Assembly: GCA_003255065.1 (NCBI GenBank) | Contig: QAOA01007503.1 | Location: forward strand, 311,728-375,727 | Source of the DNA: Cercis canadensis | Taxonomy: Eukaryota > Streptophyta > Magnoliopsida > Fabales > Fabaceae | Direction: 5' to 3' | DNA: 64,000 bases | In this document: positions 61,101 to 64,000 of the stretch, in pieces | Numbering within the stretch: the stretch's first letter is position 1 | How the letters are laid out: each line of letters begins with the position of its first letter | The notes under the pieces: generated by a model | Database searches by the model: none | What the model was told of the DNA's origin: nothing | Seen by the model: only the letters and a program-made list of their open reading frames with translations | Program-made: the position numbers and the translations under genes

Positions 61101-62661
61101 TTGCTCGTGCTGGTGAAGAGGATTTGGCTGCCTTAAAGAATTTACTTCTTAGTAATCAGATGAAAAGGTGGCAAGCAATAGGAACACTAAAGCATATACT
61201 TTCCTCTGTAGATCTCCCATGGGAGTTAAAGAAACATACCATCAACTTCTTGCTATGCATCACAGATGGACATATCTCCAGAAAATATGAGGATGAACAC
61301 TCTGAGTGGTCAACTCATATGCCTAATCTTTATTCTGCTTTGCAAGTAATTTTCTATAATTCCTGACTTGAGTTTATGTATTATTGCTCAATTTGTTAGT
61401 TCTGGCTCTATGGGAAATGAAAAAGCGTCAGATATTTCTTCTGTTATTTCAAATTTTAACCTTTCAGGCAGTCAAAACAGTTATCATGTATGCCCCAGAC
61501 GCAGAACTAAGGAAAAAATCTTTTGATGTGCTAAAAAGGGTGAGTTTCTGATATCATATTAGGCTTCAAGTTGGAATTGTGTTTGCATATATTAAGAGAT
61601 GCGCATTCTCTAAAAGTGAGTTATTTGTTGTTTACTAAACCCCTTAAGCACATTTTTCATCATTATTCTTTATATCCTTATGCAACTCAAAACTAGGTAC
61701 TTGCTGACATTCCTATTTCACAAAGGTTTGACATTTTTAAGGCATTGATTACAAACACCGACTCTTCCTCCATGGTAATTCTTGCAAGCAAGTCTTTTTT
61801 CATTTCTTTTTATTTGTTCTTTATTGAAAAAGCTGTCAAAAGTTAAACCATCTAATACTGGTCTTGTATCTTTGTGGAGATCGCTATTCTCATAGATTTA
61901 ATCAGAAGGGAAATGCACATAGAAACTTGCAATAGCAAACCAACAGGGAATGAAGTCTCGCAGACAGATGGCAAAGCATTTCCAGAGTTATCATTTTGGA
62001 ACCCCAGTGTCCTTGAATTGGTGGAGTTAGTTCTGAGACCTCCACAGGGGGGACCTCCTTCCCTTCCTGAGCAGAGTGATGCGGTATTTCTTCCTATTTG
62101 TTGCGTACTTGTAATTTATTTAACACTTGTAGCTTGAAGATGCATTCCTCATTACTCTCCTTTCTTTTTTGGATTTGGGACTGATATGAAGAGGTTTTAA
62201 GTTATGACATCTTTTGTTATCATAACCCACAGGTTTTGTCAGCCCTCAACCTATACAGATTCGCATTGATGACAGAATCTACAGGTACATCACATGAATG
62301 AATTATTAACTAGAGCAACGATAAAGAGATTGAAATGTTGTTATTTATTGGGTACATTTTGATGATTACTAGTGGACTCTGCAAAGTTAATCTGAATTAG
62401 AATTCATTTAATGCCATTTTGATGCTGTTATGTATAACAGGAAAAACCAATCACACCGGAGTCCTGTCCAAGAGCAATCTACAGAAGGCCTATAATGAAT
62501 GGCTTCTCCCTTTACGTACTCTAGTGACTGGTATATTAGCGGAGAACAAAAACGACTATGATCAGCTTGCAGTTGACACTCTATGTACGTTAAACCCAAT
62601 GGATTTTGTGTTGTATCGATGTATTGAGCTTGTTGAGGAGAAGCTCAAACAATCCACATAA
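58117..62661 (+). CDS. ALF4: ALF4 (aberrant lateral root formation 4), glomulin-like
   Basis: ALF4 is an all-helical, HEAT/ARM-like protein related to human glomulin. It binds RBX1, restrains SCF ubiquitin ligases and is needed for lateral root initiation. Exons are 58117-58215, 58530-58706, 58991-59140, 59477-59549, 60189-60358, 60464-60523, 60668-60818, 60927-60983, 61074-61345, 61468-61539, 61697-61774, 61880-62083, 62233-62284 and 62441-62661. They total 1836 nt, or 611 residues, with all phases consistent (Arabidopsis about 626). Recognised blocks are LRLREILNSFSE, KAVSKFSSLSSRFSD, KLRALLGLYVLQCMA, VSASISYKAPSYHS, FVKHGAALSVIWGYISEEVA, KRWQAIGTLKHIL, DLPWELKKHTINFLLCITDG, SFWNPSVLELVELVLRPPQG and LNPMDFVLYRCIELVEEKL. 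The acceptor at 61073 is chosen over an earlier AG because only it keeps VIWGYIS in frame. The gene is divergent from TRS120. Confidence 0.95.
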
Positions 62662-64000
62662 GTTGTCACGTAGAAAACAAGTTTTTTTCCTTTTCAATCC
62701 AATTTAGAACATTCTCATTTGATCTCTAAATCTTGAATTTAATTCTTCTCTTCTTTTTAAATTTTAGCTTGAACCAGCTATGTACGCATACAACACTTTT
62801 TCACCTACGTGAGTTATCTGTGTAGTGAGAAAGAGAGTTTTATTAGCTTACTTCTATCTTCATCCCAGCAAAATCAGTGTGGTCCCTGTAATTCTATATC
62901 ACCAGAGATGTATCTGCAACCATAAGTTCGCTGCATTTGTTAAAAATTTATTAAAAAAAAGGAGTAAGGCAACGACTATTAATGAGGCGAACAGAGTACA
63001 ATCATTTGGGAGAGAGAAGATATTGTCGCATGAGGGCTTATATTTATATTCGTGTTACAGATTCCTTTCTATTATTGTAAAGCTAGATAAATGATTGGGA
63101 AAAAAAATTAGAAAACAATATGTGCCTTGGTCTTAGGTTGGTGAGGAGCAAAAGTTGATGATCTCCCACTCCAGATTTGGATCCAGGAATAATAGATATA
63201 AAAGCTCCATTTTCACCTTTGATGTATTTATTTGACTACTGGCTAAAGCTTTCTCTTTGGTTTGGATGATTCTGAGTGATCTGAAAGCAAATGGCTAAAA
63301 CGACCCCAAGACTGGTTGGTGGTCGTATTTGGATAAACATTGACAGGAGGGAATCTAGGGCCAAAAAGGAAAGGAATCACTCCTAGTGCCCAGGTATGAC
63401 AAAAGTAGCACCGCATTTTGCGTGGCATAGACCGAAAAACTTGGATCATTTTTTCAATTTTTGGTACTTGTACCCTGACATGTATCTTTGATCATTGCAA
63501 TCCATGCATTGACAGAAGATTTCATCCCATACTATATTGAGAAACTCTGCTAACTCCATTGCTGGCATTGGTAAAAGCTCGAGCAAAGTTGACTTAAAAC
63601 TCTGAAAACCCCATTCCCACTCTAGCTGTTGCTCTTTCATTGTATCTTGGTGAACTCTATGTTGCCCCTAGGGGTAGCGTACCCCCACAACCTCCCATGG
63701 AGGATTCCGAAATCCGAATTAACCATTAATTTTATTGTCAGTTTAAAACTCAAAAAATTGAGTGAACTAGTGTGTACCAAAACAGTTGATTGCACTGTTG
63801 AAGTGCACCGTTCGGGTCACACAGAAAAGAAGAGAAATGTATGCGATATAGTAATATTATGTAATCCAATTACACTCAAATACTAATTAAAAGTTTTGAG
63901 AGCTTGCATTGTTTGCAAAGATCAAGAGTTAATTATGGCCAGAACTCTCCAGCGAGAGGCTGCGGAAGGCAGAGAATTAAGCTACTCGTGGGGTAACTTA
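62662..64000. other. Downstream of ALF4, no recognised gene
   Basis: The first few hundred bases should be the ALF4 3' untranslated region. Beyond about 63.1 kb the minus strand has two adjoining short frames (63640-63446 and 63449-63243; KEQQLEWEWGFQSFKS, then CQCMDCNDQRYM and CYFCHTWALG). They may be part of a decayed gene, but I do not recognise the family. The window ends in sequence I cannot assign. Confidence 0.4.

Noticed and set aside
1-64000. A new multi-gene defence, mobile or metabolic system
   Set aside because: The neighbouring genes are ordinary plant genes of unrelated functions; no clustering of unknown genes, no arrays and no signs of horizontal transfer were found.

Overview
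The window is nuclear DNA from a flowering plant, almost certainly a eudicot. It is AT-rich, genes carry many GT-AG introns, and every recognised protein is closest to plant families: class II KNOX, hydroxyproline O-arabinosyltransferase, TRS120, ALF4 and plant neurochondrin. I could rebuild six multi-exon genes exon by exon with consistent splice phases, plus two small genes without introns. Nothing indicates a bacterial, viral or organellar origin, and I saw no CRISPR array or operon.

Layout from left to right. At 1-4.9 kb (+) lies the 3' part of a trithorax-type PHD/extended-PHD/SET histone methyltransferase; its start is outside the window. At 5.4-9.05 kb (-) is an HPAT1/2-type hydroxyproline O-arabinosyltransferase, convergent with it. 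Two related MITE copies in opposite orientation lie at 9.4 and 10.3-10.5 kb. At 10.9-19.1 kb (-) is a neurochondrin-family gene. From 19.4-20.1 kb there are pieces of duplicated TRS120 intron sequence, then a hairpin MITE. Two small genes of the plant 'YDPxSYALNF' family lie at 21.1 and 24.2 kb (+). A very clean Mutator-type MITE with a perfect 10-bp target duplication is at 25.6 kb. At 27.1-30.3 kb (-) is a class II KNOX gene (KNAT3/4 type). From 30.3-45.4 kb there is a gene-poor interval with long-palindrome MITEs, GC-richer islands and one promoter-like stretch. At 45.4-57.9 kb (-) is TRS120, a TRAPPII subunit; one of its introns holds a young Ty3/gypsy chromovirus with 370-bp LTRs and a perfect 5-bp target duplication. 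At 58.1-62.7 kb (+) is ALF4, divergent from TRS120 across only 263 bp. The last 1.3 kb has no recognisable gene.

The genes do not form one pathway. They cover chromatin marking, Golgi/ER glycosylation of hydroxyproline proteins, membrane trafficking for cell-plate formation, SCF ubiquitin-ligase control and homeodomain transcription. From memory, the ALF4-TRS120-KNOX order resembles Arabidopsis At5g11030-At5g11060, and KNOX with HPAT resembles At5g25220-At5g25265. The window would then be one unbroken version of a segment that Arabidopsis carries in two partial copies.

Assembly quality matters here. Nine single-N joins occur. At least four are flanked by the same sequence on both sides, identical or differing by single transitions, which looks like unmerged contig ends. 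I found no evidence for a new multi-gene system. The most useful observations are the MITE families, the shuffled TRS120 intron copy, the young intronic retrotransposon and the assembly duplications.
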